Numbered from the stretch's first letter, positions 1 through 7,090 are shown. The stretch: 13,089 nucleotides of DNA from an uncultured Clostridia bacterium (GCA_944380625.1 CALWIE010000028.1:1-13089); one strand, 5' to 3'. The notes: generated by a model from the letters alone, not told the origin. A program made the numbers and translations.

Positions 1-231
1 AGGGCGGGCCCGTGGCCGGGCTGGACAAGCCGCCTTCTTGCCTTCGGCAAGGGCGGGGTCGTCCTACGCAAGCTTTTGGCGGGCGGGAAACTAGCGTTTT
101 GCAAAAAGGCAGCAACCGCGCCATCGCTTTATCCCATCACAGTAGAGAGCGAGTGAAACGAGCGACAGCGCGTCATGCCCGGGGCGCAGCCCCCGCGACT
201 TGTCCCGCGCGGTCACGCACCTGGAAAAGGG
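1..231. other. Gene-free, dyad-rich intergenic stretch
   Basis: I see no credible gene here. The stretch follows the 3' end of the citrate synthase gene. It contains a hairpin CTTGCC-TTC-GGCAAG (37-51) extended by CGCC/GGCG (31-34, 52-55), a TTTTGCAAAA palindrome (97-106), a GGGGC-GCA-GCCCC hairpin (181-193), and a run with repeated CGAG/GAGCGA words (about 145-172). On the minus strand a T5 run (complement of 103-107) follows a weak GGC/GCC dyad, so a poor terminator for citrate synthase is possible but not convincing. The texture resembles a dispersed intergenic repeat, but a genome comparison would be needed to show that. Confidence 0.4.
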
Positions 232-1599
232 TCAGCGCTTGTCCAGGGGGACATACTTTTGGTTTACAGGCAGGGCGCGGTAGGCCGGGCGCATGATCCG
301 GCCGCCGGTGGTCAGCTCCTCGATGCGGTGGGCGCACCATCCGGCGATGCGGCTGACGGCGAACATAGGGGTGTACAGGTCCTCGGGAATGCCCAGCATC
401 TCGTAGACCAGGCCGGAATAGAAATCCACGTTGGCGGAGATCACCTTTTCTTTCCCCGTGACCTTTTTGAAGGCCGCCGGGGCCAAGCGCTCCACGGTCT
501 CGTAGAGGGCCAGCTTTTCCCCGAACCCCTTTTCCGCCGCCAGGCCCCGGGCCTTTTCTTTTAAGATCACCGCCCGGGGGTCCGACAGGGTGTAGATGGC
601 GTGGCCCATGCCGTAGATGAGCCCGCTGCCGTCGCAGGCCTCCCCTCGGAGGACCTTCTCCAGGTAGGCCTCCACCTGGTCCTCGTCCTCCCAGTTTTCC
701 ACCTGGGTCATCAAATCGTCCATCATCATGCGCACCCGGTGGTTGGCCCCGCCGTGCCTAAAGCCCTTTAGGGAGCCCACCGCCGCCCCGATGGCCGAGT
801 AGATGTCCGTCCCGGCGCTGGTGAGCACCCGGGTGGTGAAGGTGGAGTTGTTGCCGCCCCCGTGCTCCGCGTGGAGCATCATGAGCAGGTCCAGAAGCCG
901 CGCCTCCTCCTGGGTAAACTGCCGGTCGGGGCGCAGGGCGTTCAAGATGGCCTCGGCGGTGGAGTGGCTGGGGTCGTAGGGGTGGAAGAGCATGCTCTCC
1001 TTGTCAAAGTGCCGGCGCTTGACCTGATAGGCGTAGCTCATGATGGAGGGCATCCGGGCGATTAAAGAGAGGCTCTGGCGCATATTATTCTCCAGGGACT
1101 GGTCGTCCGGGCTGTCGTCGTAGGAGTAGAGGGCCAAAACCGACCGGGCCAGCTTGTTCATGATATTCTTCGAGGGTGCTTTGATGATCATGTCCTCGGG
1201 GAAGTACTCGGGCAGCTCCCGGTTTTCAAAGAGCAGGCGGCGTATCCTGTCGTACTGGCGGCGGGTGGGCAGGTGGCCGAAAATCAGGAGCCAGGCCACC
1301 TCCTCAAAGCCGAAGCGGCCCTCCCCCTCGCAGCCCCGGACGATGTCCTCGATGTCGATGCCCCGGTAGGTGAGCGTCCCCTTGTCGGGGATTTTTTCCC
1401 CGTCGGCGATAAGGTAGCCGTGGACGTTGCACACGTGGGTGAGCCCCGCCATGACCCCGGTGCCGTCGGCGTTGCGCAGGCCCCGCTTGACCCGGTGGGT
1501 CTCGTACTCCTCCTTGGTGATCACGTTGTTGCGCTTGTATTCCTCGCACAGTTCCTGGATGGTGGTGCTGCCGGGCGCTTCGTTGTTCAGCCGTTCCAT
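232..1599 (-). CDS. gltA: Citrate synthase
   Basis: This enzyme condenses acetyl-CoA and oxaloacetate to citrate in the cytoplasm. In an anaerobe it usually feeds 2-oxoglutarate and glutamate synthesis. The product is 455 residues, normal for the longer clostridial form. The family catalytic triad is visible: His246 in EHGGGN, His333 in GMGHAIY and Asp392 in NVDFYSG. The start at 1599 is chosen because AAGGGAAGGGAAG lies just upstream on the minus strand. An upstream in-frame Met at 1671 would place the start inside the -35 element of the predicted promoter, so it is rejected. The gene has its own near-consensus promoter and is divergent from spoIID. The sequence does not distinguish citrate synthase from 2-methylcitrate synthase, but the absence of propionate-pathway neighbours favours citrate synthase. 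Confidence 0.95.
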   Translation of the reverse strand: MERLNNEAPGSTTIQELCEEYKRNNVITKEEYETHRVKRGLRNADGTGVMAGLTHVCNVHGYLIADGEKIPDKGTLTYRGIDIEDIVRGCEGEGRFGFEEVAWLLIFGHLPTRRQYDRIRRLLFENRELPEYFPEDMIIKAPSKNIMNKLARSVLALYSYDDSPDDQSLENNMRQSLSLIARMPSIMSYAYQVKRRHFDKESMLFHPYDPSHSTAEAILNALRPDRQFTQEEARLLDLLMMLHAEHGGGNNSTFTTRVLTSAGTDIYSAIGAAVGSLKGFRHGGANHRVRMMMDDLMTQVENWEDEDQVEAYLEKVLRGEACDGSGLIYGMGHAIYTLSDPRAVILKEKARGLAAEKGFGEKLALYETVERLAPAAFKKVTGKEKVISANVDFYSGLVYEMLGIPEDLYTPMFAVSRIAGWCAHRIEELTTGGRIMRPAYRALPVNQKYVPLDKR

Positions 1600-1642
1600 G
1601 GGCGCTTCCCTTCCCTTTCTCGCAAAATGGTGATTGTGTTTG

Positions 1643-1671
1643 ATTGTACTCCGGAACAGGCGGAAAGTCAA
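1643..1671 (-). promoter_or_regulatory. Sigma-A promoter of citrate synthase
   Basis: On the minus strand TTGACT (1666-1671) is followed after exactly 17 bases by TACAAT (1643-1648). Each hexamer differs from consensus at one position. Transcription would start near 1636, leaving a leader of about 36 bases before the ATG at 1599. A 7-base direct repeat, TGATTGT, overlaps the -10 element. Confidence 0.8.
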
Positions 1672-1737
1672 CGTATTTTTGCAAGGCAGCTTTAGAAAAA
1701 TTGTATTTTCGCGGGTTTTTCTCTAAAAAAGCGAAGT

Positions 1738-1771
1738 TTTTTGCATTTTAAAATTCTCTTTCATGCAAAAA
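1738..1771. repeat. Inverted repeat next to the spoIID ribosome binding site
   Basis: TTTTTGCAT (1738-1746) and ATGCAAAAA (1763-1771) are perfect 9-base inverted arms with a 16-base AT-rich spacer. The right arm touches the AGGAAGG Shine-Dalgarno sequence (1771-1777). It could be an operator in DNA or a hairpin in RNA beside the ribosome binding site. An A6/T6 dyad (1725-1742) lies just upstream. I could not identify a convincing spoIID promoter. Confidence 0.45.
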
Positions 1772-1784
1772 GGAAGGTGTCCTC

Positions 1785-2840
1785 ATGACAAAAAAGCGAT
1801 TGAAACGGCTGTACTTTCCGCTCCTTTTGGCCCTGGCCCTCTACGGGGCGTTCACCCTGGCCCCCGCGGCGGTGTACGGGGCCTATCAGCTGGGGGGCCC
1901 TGCTTCCCCCTCCCCTTCCCCCTTCCCCGTCCCCAGCTCCGCCGGAGAGGGGGCCCAGGGCTTTTTGGAGAGCCGCCTCCTGCCCGAGGCCTCCCCGGAG
2001 GGGGATGTGTTCACCCTGTACGACGCCGCCACCGGGGAGACCTTTTCGGTGACGGCGGAGGAATTTCTCCCGGCGGCCCTGGCCTGCGAGATGGACCTTT
2101 CCGCCCCCCTGGAGGCCCTGAAGGCCCAGGCGGTGGCCCTGTACACCTTTTACTCCTACCAGCGCGCCCAGAACCCCGGCGGCCAGGCGGATTTTGCCTG
2201 CGACAGCTCCCAGTGGCTGGTGTACGTGCCCCGGTCCGCCCTGGAGGAGCGCTGGGGAGAGGACTTTTCCGGGCGCTACGAAAAGCTTCAGGAGGCTGCC
2301 GCCGCTGTGGAAGGGGAACTACTCACCTGGGAGGGGGAGCCCATCTGCGCCGCCTTTTTCGCCATCTCCGGGGGGAACACTGAATCCGCCCAGACCGTCT
2401 GGGGGCAGGACCTGCCCACCCTGCGGCAGGCGGCAAGCCCCGGGGACGCCTTCGCCCCGGGGTATCTCTCCACAGCGGCGCTGACAGCCGGGGAGCTGAA
2501 AGCCGCCGCCACCGCCGCCTGGGGGGAGGGGCTGGACTTTTCCGGGCCGGAGGAGGGGTGGCTCCAAGAGGGGGAGACCGCCCCCTCGGGCTATGCGTCC
2601 TCCGTCCTGGTGGGGGGAAAGGCCGTGTCCGGGGAGGAGGCGCGAACAGCCTTTGGCCTGCGCAGCGCCTGGTTTACCTGGGAGTATGAGGAGGGGGTGT
2701 TCCGGTTTACGGTGCGGGGCTGGGGCCACGGGGTGGGCATGAGCCAGGCCGGGGCCGCTTTCCTGGCGGAACAGGGGGCGGATTACCGGGAGATCCTCGC
2801 CCACTACTATCCCGGGGCCCAGCTGGAGGGGGCGGGCTGA
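1785..2840 (+). CDS. spoIID: Stage II sporulation protein D (peptidoglycan lytic transglycosylase)
   Basis: SpoIID is a membrane-anchored lytic transglycosylase that acts with SpoIIM and SpoIIP in the mother cell to remodel septal peptidoglycan during engulfment. The 351-residue length fits the family. Residues 9-34 form the membrane anchor, followed by a Pro/Ser-rich linker (37-52). The catalytic-loop motif LACEMD with Glu102 is followed by EALKAQAVALYTF, typical of SpoIID/LytB domains. SGGNTES (195-201) and the C-terminal GWGHGVGMSQAGA (312-324) are further family signatures. The start is supported by AGGAAGG seven bases upstream. The gene is monocistronic, ending at a strong terminator. 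A related SpoIID/LytB amidase enhancer is possible, but length and anchor favour SpoIID. The zinc-ligand segment looks atypical (Cys139 in ACDSSQ, no nearby His). Confidence 0.88.
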   Translation: MTKKRLKRLYFPLLLALALYGAFTLAPAAVYGAYQLGGPASPSPSPFPVPSSAGEGAQGFLESRLLPEASPEGDVFTLYDAATGETFSVTAEEFLPAALACEMDLSAPLEALKAQAVALYTFYSYQRAQNPGGQADFACDSSQWLVYVPRSALEERWGEDFSGRYEKLQEAAAAVEGELLTWEGEPICAAFFAISGGNTESAQTVWGQDLPTLRQAASPGDAFAPGYLSTAALTAGELKAAATAAWGEGLDFSGPEEGWLQEGETAPSGYASSVLVGGKAVSGEEARTAFGLRSAWFTWEYEEGVFRFTVRGWGHGVGMSQAGAAFLAEQGADYREILAHYYPGAQLEGAG

Positions 2841-2861
2841 GGACCTGGGGGGAAAAGCGAA

Positions 2862-2896
2862 GGGAGGGGCGGCCGCGCCGCCCCTCCCCTTTTTTA
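2862..2896 (+). terminator. Intrinsic terminator of spoIID, possibly bidirectional
   Basis: A perfect 12-bp stem, GGGAGGGGCGGC (2862-2873) with GCCGCCCCTCCC (2877-2888), has a 3-base loop and is followed by CTTTTTTA. It lies 22 bases after the spoIID stop. Read on the minus strand, the same stem is followed by TCGCTTTT, so it may also stop transcription of the convergent mscS gene. The mscS stop codon lies inside the T run. Confidence 0.9.
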
Positions 2897-3721
2897 TTGT
2901 CCGGCGCCTGGCCTGGCGTCCAGATGGACGTCCAGCTGGGGATAGGGGATGGAGACACCCTCCCGGTCGAAGGCCTCTTTCACCGCCTCCTGGAGGTGGT
3001 AATAGAGGGGCCAGTAGTCCTCCGCCTTGCACCAGACCTTGCACACCAGGGTGACAGAGCTCTCCTTGAGCTCCCCCACGGCCACCAGGGGCGCCGGGTC
3101 CCGGAAGGCCCGGGGGTCCTCCCCCACCAGGGCCTCCAGGATCCCCTTGGCCTTTTTCAGGTCCGCCCGGTAGGAAACCCCGTAGGAGAGGTCCAGCCGG
3201 CGGGTGCCGCTGCTGGTGAAATTCACCACCACGTCGCTGGTGATCATGGAGTTGGGGACGACCACCTCCTTGTTGTCGAAGGTGGAGAGGGTGGTGGTGA
3301 GGATTTCGATTTTCTTCACGGTGCCCTCGTAGGCGCCGAAGGAGAGGTAGTCCCCCATGGCGAAGGGCTTGGTGAAGATGACCTGGATGCCGCTGACCAG
3401 GTTGGAGAGGCTGCCCTGGAGGGCGAAGCTGGCCGTCAGGCCCGCGGCGCCCAGGGCCGCCACCAGGGAGGTGATGTTCACCCCCAGCTGGGCCACAGCG
3501 CTGACCCCCGCCGCCACCAGCACCACCGACTTCACCAGGGAGCCGATGAACCCGGCGGCCAGGGCGTCCACCTTTCCTTTGGAGATGGCCTTTTTCGTCA
3601 GCCGGGCCGCCAGCCGGGCCAAAAACCACCCCCCGAAGAAGATCAGGGCCGCCAGCGCCAGGTCCCCGGCAAACCCCGCCAGGCCCCGGAGCAGGGTGTT
3701 CCACAGCTCTCGCATATCCAT
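2894..3721 (-). CDS. MscS-family small-conductance mechanosensitive channel
   Basis: This is a membrane channel that opens under membrane tension to release solutes on hypo-osmotic shock. The 275-residue product has the standard MscS core: membrane helices at about 17-38, 59-80 and 84-115. The third is rich in Gly and Ala (GAAGLTASFALQGSLSNLVSG) as expected for the pore-lining TM3. The beta domain follows with FTKPFAMGD and the characteristic VVPNSMI (154-160), then an alpha/beta C-terminal domain. The start at 3721 has AAGGAAGG seven bases upstream on the minus strand. An alternative Met two codons in is less well placed. The gene is monocistronic, with its own extended -10 promoter, and convergent with spoIID. 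Confidence 0.93.
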   Translation of the reverse strand: MDMRELWNTLLRGLAGFAGDLALAALIFFGGWFLARLAARLTKKAISKGKVDALAAGFIGSLVKSVVLVAAGVSAVAQLGVNITSLVAALGAAGLTASFALQGSLSNLVSGIQVIFTKPFAMGDYLSFGAYEGTVKKIEILTTTLSTFDNKEVVVPNSMITSDVVVNFTSSGTRRLDLSYGVSYRADLKKAKGILEALVGEDPRAFRDPAPLVAVGELKESSVTLVCKVWCKAEDYWPLYYHLQEAVKEAFDREGVSIPYPQLDVHLDARPGAGQ

Positions 3722-3783
3722 GGGCGCGCCTTCCTTTCCCCCGCGCCCCCCGCCGGGAGCGCGCGGATTTACTCTTGGCTTTC

Positions 3784-3812
3784 AGTATACCACAAAAACC
3801 GGGATCTGGAAA
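3784..3812 (-). promoter_or_regulatory. Extended -10 promoter of the mscS gene
   Basis: On the minus strand TGG-TATACT gives an extended -10 (hexamer at 3784-3789), with a weak TTTCCA -35 (3807-3812) at 17-base spacing. The predicted start is near 3777, giving a leader of about 55 bases. It is back to back with the promoter of the MORN operon. Confidence 0.65.
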
Positions 3813-3840
3813 ATTTTCCCCCAGTGTTTTTTCCTTTTTC

Positions 3841-3869
3841 TTTGCGATCCTCCAAAAATATGCTATAAT
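3841..3869 (+). promoter_or_regulatory. Extended -10 promoter of the MORN/MBL operon
   Basis: A perfect TATAAT (3864-3869) is preceded by TGC, making an extended -10. A weak TTTGCG -35 (3841-3846) lies at 17-base spacing. Transcription would begin near 3876, about 44 bases before the ATG at 3920. Confidence 0.7.
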
Positions 3870-3919
3870 GTGCGGGACAGCGGCGCGGAATCCTTTACTG
3901 AAATCACGGGAGCGTAACC

Positions 3920-5650
3920 ATGAAAAGCACCATTACCACCACCCCAATGAGCAACGCCATAAGCTCCAGCCTTTTGGCCCGGAACGTGTACTCCGTCTGT
4001 TTCCTCCCCCGGGACGGGCTGGACTTTCTCCACGGGGAACTGGCCCAGGCCCGGGAGGGCTTTTTCGCCGGCGGGCGTAAGCCTGTCCGGGTGGGGAAAA
4101 AGGAGGGCATCCGGGGCTTTTCGGGCAGGCTTCAGGGCAAGCTGGGGCGGAGCGGCTGCTTCTGGCGCAAGACCGTGCGCCCGGCCGGGTCCAAAACCCT
4201 GGCCCTGGAGGAGGCCTTCGACCAGCGGGGGGGCTACCTGGTGGTGACCCGGGATTTCCAAGGGGTCATCAAGAGCCGGATGTTCTTCGACAGGGAGCAC
4301 CTGTGGCTCAAATCCGAGTACTATGAGCCCTGGGACAGCCGGGCCGCCCAGGTGATCTTTAAGCCCGTGGCCTCCGACGACTCCATCGAGCGCTTCGACT
4401 GGGACCCGGCCCGCAAGCGCTATCAATCCACCATGCTCTCCCCTGTCCCCTATAGAGAGGGCACGGCGGAACAGAGCTTGGAAAACGCCCGCTTTGGGGA
4501 GCCCCAGCTGCTGGTCTCCACCCAGGAGGGGGTGTTCTGCTACTGCCCCCAAGAGGAGGCCCAGGCCCGGTGGGAGACCGCCGCCCAGCTGGAGGGGGGC
4601 ACGGTGATGCTCCTGCCCGCCTGGGAGGTCCGGGAGGGCTCCCTGGGGCCGGAGGAGGACGAGGCTCCGGGCATCGCCTTCACCTCCCTGGAAGAGTACG
4701 CCCGCCTGGAGCCCCCGGCCGAAAAGCCGGAGGCCGCCCCCGCCGGAGAAAAAGAGCCCAGCGGGGATGAGGCCCCGGAAGAGGCCGCCCCCGCCCGGGA
4801 AAAAGAGTCCAGTGAAGACGAGGCCCCGAAAGAGGAGGCCGCCTCCGCCGGGGAAAAAGAGCCCAGTGAAAACGAGGCCCCGAAAGAGGAGACCGCCTCC
4901 GCCGGGGAAAAAGAGCCCAGTGAAGACGAGGCCCCGAAAGAGGAGGCCGCCCCCGCCGGGGAGGAAAAGCCCCGGGAGGGCGAGCCCCAGGACCCGGAGG
5001 ACCGGGAGATCCTGAAGCGGGCCCGGGCCGCCGCCCAGCAGGCCCCGGCCGCCCTCCCGGCGGAGGAGGGCTCCGGGCTGGTGCGGACCCAGCGGCCCGG
5101 AGGCGCCACCGCCTACGAAGGGGAGTTCCGCAACGGCAAGCGGGAGGGCTTTGGCTCCTACTACTACAAGGACGGAAGCCTGTGCTACGCGGGCTTCTGG
5201 AAAGAGGACAAGAAGGACGGCCTCGGCGTGTCCTTCCGGGAGAAGGATCACGTGCTGCACATCTCCCGCTGGAAGGAGGGCGCCCCGGGAGAGTTTGTCT
5301 CCCTGTTCGACCAGGCGGGGAACCTCCGCTACGGGGGGCGCATGGAAAACGGGAAAAAACAGGGCGCCGGGGTCTCCTACGACCAGGACGCGGGGACGGT
5401 CTTTGTGGGCAAGTGGCTGGACGGCCAACCCACCGGGGTGGGCTCCGCCTTTGACCGGGAGGGGAACCTCGTCTACTACGGCGGCTGGGACCAGGGCAAG
5501 CCCAACGGCCGGGGCACGGAGTTTGACAGCTCCGGGGCTATCGTCTTCGACGGGGAGTGGAAGGACGGCAAATACTACGACGGCGTGCTCTACCAGAAGC
5601 CGGAAGGGGACGCCCCCGAGGAGCCGGGCGCTCCCCTGTTGGAACCGTAA
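3920..5650 (+). CDS. MORN-repeat protein with acidic tandem-repeat linker, function unknown
   Basis: The 576-residue product has three parts. Residues 1 to about 260 form an N-terminal region I do not recognise. Residues 273 to about 357 form a low-complexity Glu/Ala/Pro/Lys linker built from 17-18-residue tandem units of the form AGEKEPSEDEAPKEEA. Residues 399 to about 560 hold roughly seven MORN-type repeats (YEGEFRNGKREGFGSYYYKDG, FDGEWKDGKYYDG and variants). MORN repeats usually form elongated beta sheets used in protein or lipid contacts. No signal peptide or membrane helix is evident, so a cytoplasmic location is inferred. The start at 3920 has only a modest GGGAG seven bases upstream; a Met at 3947 has none. 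The gene leads an operon with the MBL hydrolase 19 bases downstream, suggesting a scaffold or partner role. No function can be named. Confidence 0.85.
   Translation: MKSTITTTPMSNAISSSLLARNVYSVCFLPRDGLDFLHGELAQAREGFFAGGRKPVRVGKKEGIRGFSGRLQGKLGRSGCFWRKTVRPAGSKTLALEEAFDQRGGYLVVTRDFQGVIKSRMFFDREHLWLKSEYYEPWDSRAAQVIFKPVASDDSIERFDWDPARKRYQSTMLSPVPYREGTAEQSLENARFGEPQLLVSTQEGVFCYCPQEEAQARWETAAQLEGGTVMLLPAWEVREGSLGPEEDEAPGIAFTSLEEYARLEPPAEKPEAAPAGEKEPSGDEAPEEAAPAREKESSEDEAPKEEAASAGEKEPSENEAPKEETASAGEKEPSEDEAPKEEAAPAGEEKPREGEPQDPEDREILKRARAAAQQAPAALPAEEGSGLVRTQRPGGATAYEGEFRNGKREGFGSYYYKDGSLCYAGFWKEDKKDGLGVSFREKDHVLHISRWKEGAPGEFVSLFDQAGNLRYGGRMENGKKQGAGVSYDQDAGTVFVGKWLDGQPTGVGSAFDREGNLVYYGGWDQGKPNGRGTEFDSSGAIVFDGEWKDGKYYDGVLYQKPEGDAPEEPGAPLLEP
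4736..4990 (+). repeat. In-frame 51/54-bp tandem repeats encoding the acidic linker
   Basis: Units start at 4736 (51 bp), 4787, 4841 and 4895 (54 bp each), with a degenerate partial unit from 4949. Units 3 and 4 are the closest to each other. All lengths are multiples of three, so copy-number change would alter linker length without breaking the reading frame. Confidence 0.85.
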
Positions 5651-5669
5651 GGGAAAGGAGGCACCCTGC

Positions 5670-6974
5670 ATGGAGTGGCTGGAACTTGTGAACATGGAGT
5701 ACGGGGAGTGCGTGGTCCTGGGCGGCCGGGACCGGAGCATCCTCATGGTGGACTGCGGCAGCCTGAGCCAGAAGCTCCGGGAGGGGGACGTGCCCCTGGA
5801 GGAGTGGCTCCAAAAAGTGGCCGGCCGCTACGACTTCGCCACAGACCGGTTTTTCCTGCTGACCCACTACCACCGGGACCACCTGTGGGGCTTCCAAAAG
5901 CTTTTGGAGAGCCGGCCGGGGTATTTTTCCCGGGTGTTCCTGCCCAGGACCCCTTTGGACCAGCGGGGCTCCCCCCAGCTTTTGGAGTTCGCCCTGTTCG
6001 CCTACCTGTTCCTGCCGCCCCAGAGCGACTCCTTCCAGGTGAACACCTGGTGCGTGCGGGCCTTTCGGGCCCTGGAGAGGCAGCTGGGAGCCGACCGGAT
6101 CTTCACCCTGGGGGCCGGGGACCGGTTCCACTTCGACGGGGTGGACTACCAGGCCCTTTGGCCCCGGGTGGAAAACTATCCCTTCGACCCCGCTTTGGGC
6201 TACGCCCTGGAGCAGCTGAACGTGCTGTTCTCCTCCCCCTTCCAGCCGGAGAGCTTCCAGCGGTTTATGGCCCTGAAGGAGGAGTTTCTCACCGTGTACC
6301 GCCGGTGCGGCGAGGCCTTTTCCGCGTCCGGGCGGGAGCTGCCGGAAAAGCGCCGGGCCCTCTTGGAACACCTGGACCGGCTCTTGGAGGACCTGGAGGC
6401 CCTGCGGGAGGACCTGAACCTCTCCTCAGAGGCCCACGACGCCCGGGAGCTTCTGCAGGACCCCCTGTACGCCGGGGCCTACTCTGCCGGGGTGAACGGG
6501 GCCTCGGTGGTGTTCCACAACCTGCGGCAAGGCGCCCCCAGCGAGCAGGACATCCTCATGACCGGGGACGCCACCCCCGAGACCATGGCGGAGATCATGG
6601 ACCAGCTCTACGACGGCTACTACATTTTAAAGGCCCCCCACCACGGCACCGCCAGCGGTTACAGCAACCTGTTCGCGGACATGAGCGCCGCCCACATCCT
6701 CATCAGCAACGGGGAGTACCACGCCGGGGGCGCCGTGGCCCAGGCCTATATCGACCGGGAGGACTCCATCCGCCACTGCACGGGCACCGGGGCCTGCAAG
6801 TGGTTCGCGGCCTCTCAGGGGTGCTGCAACCGGCTGTGCTACTGCTACGACCAGGACCCCGCCCGGGGCCTGGCCCTCAAGTGCCAGGCGGCGGGACGGC
6901 AAGCCCCCTCCCCCGGCTGCCGGATCCGGGTGGTGGGCCCCCAGGGCGAACGGGGCTGCTTTTGCGACACGTGA
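5670..6974 (+). CDS. ComEC-like metallo-beta-lactamase-fold hydrolase with cysteine-rich C-terminus
   Basis: The 434-residue product carries the metal-binding HxHxDH motif at 66-71 (HYHRDH), a second metal region ILMTGDA with Asp300, and KAPHHGTASG (321-330). This is the arrangement of ComEC/Rec2-type MBL domains, which include nucleases and phosphodiesterases. A helical insertion (about 170-265, charged and coiled-coil-like around 225-250) separates the motifs. The last 65 residues hold ten cysteines (370, 376, 385, 386, 390, 392, 405, 417, 430, 432), unusual for the fold. No membrane segments are seen, unlike full ComEC, so it is probably cytoplasmic. The start has AAAGGAGG eight bases upstream; in-frame Met codons further up lie inside the MORN gene and are rejected. 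It is co-transcribed with the MORN gene and followed by a clear terminator. Substrate unknown. Confidence 0.88.
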   Translation: MEWLELVNMEYGECVVLGGRDRSILMVDCGSLSQKLREGDVPLEEWLQKVAGRYDFATDRFFLLTHYHRDHLWGFQKLLESRPGYFSRVFLPRTPLDQRGSPQLLEFALFAYLFLPPQSDSFQVNTWCVRAFRALERQLGADRIFTLGAGDRFHFDGVDYQALWPRVENYPFDPALGYALEQLNVLFSSPFQPESFQRFMALKEEFLTVYRRCGEAFSASGRELPEKRRALLEHLDRLLEDLEALREDLNLSSEAHDARELLQDPLYAGAYSAGVNGASVVFHNLRQGAPSEQDILMTGDATPETMAEIMDQLYDGYYILKAPHHGTASGYSNLFADMSAAHILISNGEYHAGGAVAQAYIDREDSIRHCTGTGACKWFAASQGCCNRLCYCYDQDPARGLALKCQAAGRQAPSPGCRIRVVGPQGERGCFCDT

Positions 6975-6985
6975 CATAGAAACCG

Positions 6986-7017
6986 ACAGACAGGGCAACA
7001 CCTGTCTGTTTTCTTTT
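6986..7017 (+). terminator. Intrinsic terminator of the MORN/MBL operon
   Basis: ACAGACAGG (6986-6994) pairs perfectly with CCTGTCTGT (7001-7009) around a 6-base loop and is followed by TTTCTTTT. It begins 12 bases after the MBL stop codon. Confidence 0.9.
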
Positions 7018-7028
7018 GCCCGGGAGCG

Positions 7029-7037
7029 TGGTATACT
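7029..7037 (+). promoter_or_regulatory. Orphan extended -10 promoter facing trmL
   Basis: TGG-TATACT gives an extended -10 (hexamer 7032-7037) just after the operon terminator. No good -35 is present. The 10-mer GTGGTATACT also forms the mscS promoter core. Nothing coding lies directly downstream on the plus strand until trmL at 7482. Transcripts would run antisense to the small membrane gene. Confidence 0.4.
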
Positions 7038-7054
7038 AAATATGTAGAAAGCAG

Positions 7055-7090
7055 GGGCCGGGCCTGCCCCCAAGGGGGCCTGCCCGGCCC
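7055..7090. repeat. Large GC-rich hairpin
   Basis: GGGCCGGGC (7055-7063) pairs with GCCCGGCCC (7082-7090). After a symmetric CT/CT internal loop, GCCCCC (7066-7071) pairs with GGGGGC (7074-7079). There is no T run on the plus side. On the minus side TGCTTTCT follows, so it may be a weak terminator of the small gene at 7136-7327. A second perfect palindrome, GGGGCGCGCCCC (7113-7124), lies between them. Confidence 0.55.

Noticed and set aside
1600..1671. N-terminal extension of citrate synthase to 1671
   Set aside because: It would start within the promoter -35, and the internal ATG at 1599 has the ribosome binding site.
1701..1729. TTGTAT-N17-TAAAAA as a spoIID promoter
   Set aside because: Both hexamers match at only four positions in an A/T-run context where chance matches are common.
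1743..1770. Sigma-E-like promoter GCATTTT/CATGCAAA for spoIID
   Set aside because: The spacing is short, and the resulting start would cut into the ribosome binding site.
3904..4110. 68-codon minus-strand frame with a hydrophobic C-terminus
   Set aside because: It lies wholly antisense to the start of the MORN gene, has no clear ribosome binding site, and its hydrophobic end is the complement of a Thr/Ser-rich segment. Kept only as a note.
4736..4990. CRISPR-like array
   Set aside because: The repeats are contiguous, in frame, without unique spacers, and encode a protein linker.
5151..5669. Upstream in-frame extension of the MBL hydrolase
   Set aside because: It lies inside the MORN gene in another frame. 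The strong AAAGGAGG before 5670 sets the real start.
3863..5746. 627-codon open frame antisense to the MORN gene
   Set aside because: It mirrors the GC-rich codon bias of the sense gene, has no ribosome binding site, and has a low-complexity Gly/Leu/Pro composition. The sense strand has recognisable MORN repeats.
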